A stretch of DNA of 64,000 nt from Vibrio cincinnatiensis. GTDB taxonomy: Bacteria; Pseudomonadota; Gammaproteobacteria; Enterobacterales; Vibrionaceae. Position 1 is the first letter of the stretch. Every line of letters begins with the position of its first letter. Location: the NCBI RefSeq assembly GCF_022113815.1, contig NZ_SGOM01000003.1:62001-126000 (forward strand), written 5' to 3'. Shown here in pieces: positions 62,308-64,000 of the stretch. A model generated the notes under the pieces. That model was not told the origin of the DNA, did not search any database, and saw nothing but the letters and a program-made list of their open reading frames with translations. The position numbers and the translations under genes were made by a program.

Positions 62308-64000
62308 TTAAAGTTTAAGCATATCAACCATAATTGCTACTGATTCATTCAGATATGCATCTGGTGTTTCATAATCTTTCGGTACATCACTGAGTTGAAC
62401 AAACGGTGTTTGACCTAAGGCTTTCTGGCGAATGTTTATACGATCTAACCGTTGTTGATCCGCCTTATCCATTTCATCTTTACGTATTTTTTCATTTAAA
62501 GATAATAGGTTGTCACCTTTCTCAGCTTTATACTTCTCAATGTCTTGTAAAATAAAGCCAAACTCACGATCTGACAGAACACGAGCTTGATGTTGCTGCG
62601 CTAATTTTTCAATCGCATCGCCAAAATCATGCAACTTATCATACTGAGCTTTATCTATACTGTCCCAAGGCAGTGCATTATCTTCCACACTTTCCCCTGT
62701 TTCGTCAGCATTCACCGGTGTTGGGAAAGCAATATCAGGAATCACTCCACGATTTTGTGTGCTACCGCCATCAATTCGATAAAACTTTTGAATAGTGTAC
62801 TGTACATAGCCCAACTCTTTTTCAAACAAGTCATAAATATGATTCAGTGAGCGATGTTGCTGAACAGTACCTTTACCAAATGAGTTCTCACCCAGAATAA
62901 TTGCACGACCATAATCTTGCATTGCCGCTGCAAATATTTCTGAAGCCGATGCACTATAGCGATTAATTAATACCGCCATCGGACCTTGATAACTAATTTG
63001 CCCATCCATGTCGCTATTGACGTTGACACGTCCGTAACTATCACGGACTTGTACAACAGGACCGCTAGTAATAAAGAGACCAGAAAGTGCCGTGGCTTCA
63101 GTTAAGGCTCCACCACCATTATTACGAAGGTCAACGATAATTCCATCAACTTCCGCTGTTTTTAGCTCAGTAATCAATTTATCCGTATCTTGCGATAAGC
63201 CAACATAGAAGCTGGGAACTTCTAATACACCGATTTTTTTACCGTCTTTTTCAATAATCTGAGATTTAACGGCTCGATCTTCTAAACGGATCTTATCACG
63301 AACAATCGTGACAACGTGACTTTTAGCATCTTTCCCTTCCGGTAAGATTTGAAGCTTAACTTTAGTGCCTTTTGGTCCTTTGATTAACTGCACAACATCA
63401 TCTAATCGCCATCCGATGACATCAACAATTTCACCTTTTTCCTGTCCGACACCAATAATTCGATCACCTTCCCCCAGTTGTTTACTGCTTGCTGCTGGCC
63501 CACCAACGACAAGGGAACGAATCACTGTGTAATCATCGGTCATTTGCAATACTGCACCAATTCCTTCGAGCGATAGGTTCATTTCTGACTGAAATTGTGC
63601 AGCATTACGAGGAGATAAATAGCTGGTATGTGGATCAATCTGACGAGCAAAAGCATTCATATAAACTTGAAAGACGTCTTCACTGTGTGTCTGTGTCAAA
63701 CGTTTAATCGCATTGTTATAACGCTTTGCTAGCGTTTCTTGAATTTCCGGCCATGCTTTTCCAGCCAACTTCAAGTTTAATGCATCAAATTTAACCCGTT
63801 TTTGCCACAGTGAATCAATCTCAGCGTGATCTTTTGGCCAAGGAGATTGGGTTCGATCTTGCTCAATAGAATCATCCGAATCAAAGGTAACTTCTTTATC
63901 TAATAAAGAAAGCGCATATTGGAATCGCTCAAACCGTTTACGCATTGATAAGTTATAAAGATCAAAAGCGATCTGGTTATTCCCTACTTTCAGTTGGTCA
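62308..64000 (-). CDS. prc: Tail-specific protease Prc, N-terminus cut by window edge
   Basis: The frame is open to the window edge and the start lies outside; 563 residues are visible, against about 680 in E. coli. The PDZ domain is near the visible residues 130-215 (LSLEGIGAVLQMTDDYTVI; GEGDRIIGVGQ). The S41 protease has INRYSASASEIFAAAM with the catalytic serine and GENSFGKGTVQQHRSL with the lysine. The C-terminal DUF3340-like domain follows. Prc trims FtsI and degrades SsrA-tagged periplasmic proteins. Own terminator is at 62256. Confidence 0.95.
   Translation of the reverse strand, partial: DQLKVGNNQIAFDLYNLSMRKRFERFQYALSLLDKEVTFDSDDSIEQDRTQSPWPKDHAEIDSLWQKRVKFDALNLKLAGKAWPEIQETLAKRYNNAIKRLTQTHSEDVFQVYMNAFARQIDPHTSYLSPRNAAQFQSEMNLSLEGIGAVLQMTDDYTVIRSLVVGGPAASSKQLGEGDRIIGVGQEKGEIVDVIGWRLDDVVQLIKGPKGTKVKLQILPEGKDAKSHVVTIVRDKIRLEDRAVKSQIIEKDGKKIGVLEVPSFYVGLSQDTDKLITELKTAEVDGIIVDLRNNGGGALTEATALSGLFITSGPVVQVRDSYGRVNVNSDMDGQISYQGPMAVLINRYSASASEIFAAAMQDYGRAIILGENSFGKGTVQQHRSLNHIYDLFEKELGYVQYTIQKFYRIDGGSTQNRGVIPDIAFPTPVNADETGESVEDNALPWDSIDKAQYDKLHDFGDAIEKLAQQHQARVLSDREFGFILQDIEKYKAEKGDNLLSLNEKIRKDEMDKADQQRLDRINIRQKALGQTPFVQLSDVPKDYETPDAYLNESVAIMVDMLKL

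Noticed and set aside
63308..63320. matS-like GTGACAACGTGAC in prc
   Set aside because: The right half is GTGAC, not GTCAC, so the palindrome is broken.

Overview
The window reads as the terminus (Ter) region of a Vibrionaceae large chromosome, most likely a Vibrio. Supporting signs are a canonical 28-bp dif site at 29467-29494, matP, two perfect matS-type sites, and a right-hand block (lon-like, fabA, rmf, DUF3466, uup, glutaredoxin-like, rlmKL, zapC, pyrD, NAD-glutamate dehydrogenase, DUF2835, pepN, prc) of the kind expected near the chromosome 1 terminus of vibrios. The species cannot be named from the sequence alone. No tRNA, rRNA, insertion sequence or CRISPR array was seen.

Region 1 (1-29.4 kb) is host chromosome. 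A catabolic group (iron alcohol dehydrogenase, GntP permease, Gfo/Idh oxidoreductase) is followed by a DUF1538 transporter operon with PII-like and CBS subunits, a cytochrome b561-YceI pair, a formate/nitrite channel fused to CBS domains, and two LysR regulators. Then come a YbjD-type OLD nuclease, a 5'-nucleotidase, a TerC/Alx protein behind a yybP-ykoY (Mn2+) riboswitch, a PhnA-like protein, an M48 lipoprotein protease, a MenI-type thioesterase, SgrR, the PatZ-type lysine acetyltransferase, a SPOR lipoprotein, D-Ala-D-Ala ligase, a Cre-like tyrosine recombinase, and YciH, which lies just left of dif.

Region 2 (29.48-41.57 kb) is the most interesting part. It is a compact prophage of about 12.1 kb lying exactly between a full dif site and a dif-like site, with no integrase of its own. 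It encodes a HUH replication initiator, a small HerA/FtsK-like packaging ATPase, a major capsid protein whose size and N-terminal pattern recall the double-jelly-roll capsid protein P2 of marine phage PM2 (Corticoviridae), and many small single-helix membrane proteins. It also encodes a muramidase-like virion enzyme, a holin candidate, a protein with 14-residue repeats (possible spike), HTH-type regulators at both ends, and a Doc toxin-antitoxin pair. Nearly all genes form one leftward train with ATGA/TAATG overlaps. This is best explained as a tailless, membrane-containing PM2-like phage that integrates by borrowing host XerCD. Several genes were too short for ordinary ORF calling and were read by hand.

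Region 3 (41.6-64 kb) is host chromosome again. A TolA/TonB-C-like exported protein and a DUF3634-type protein precede matP, which has a matS-like site in its own upstream region. The conserved block named above follows, ending in a prc gene cut by the window edge.

All family names come from reading motifs and overall protein patterns. No database search was possible, and calls for the small prophage genes rest mainly on context.
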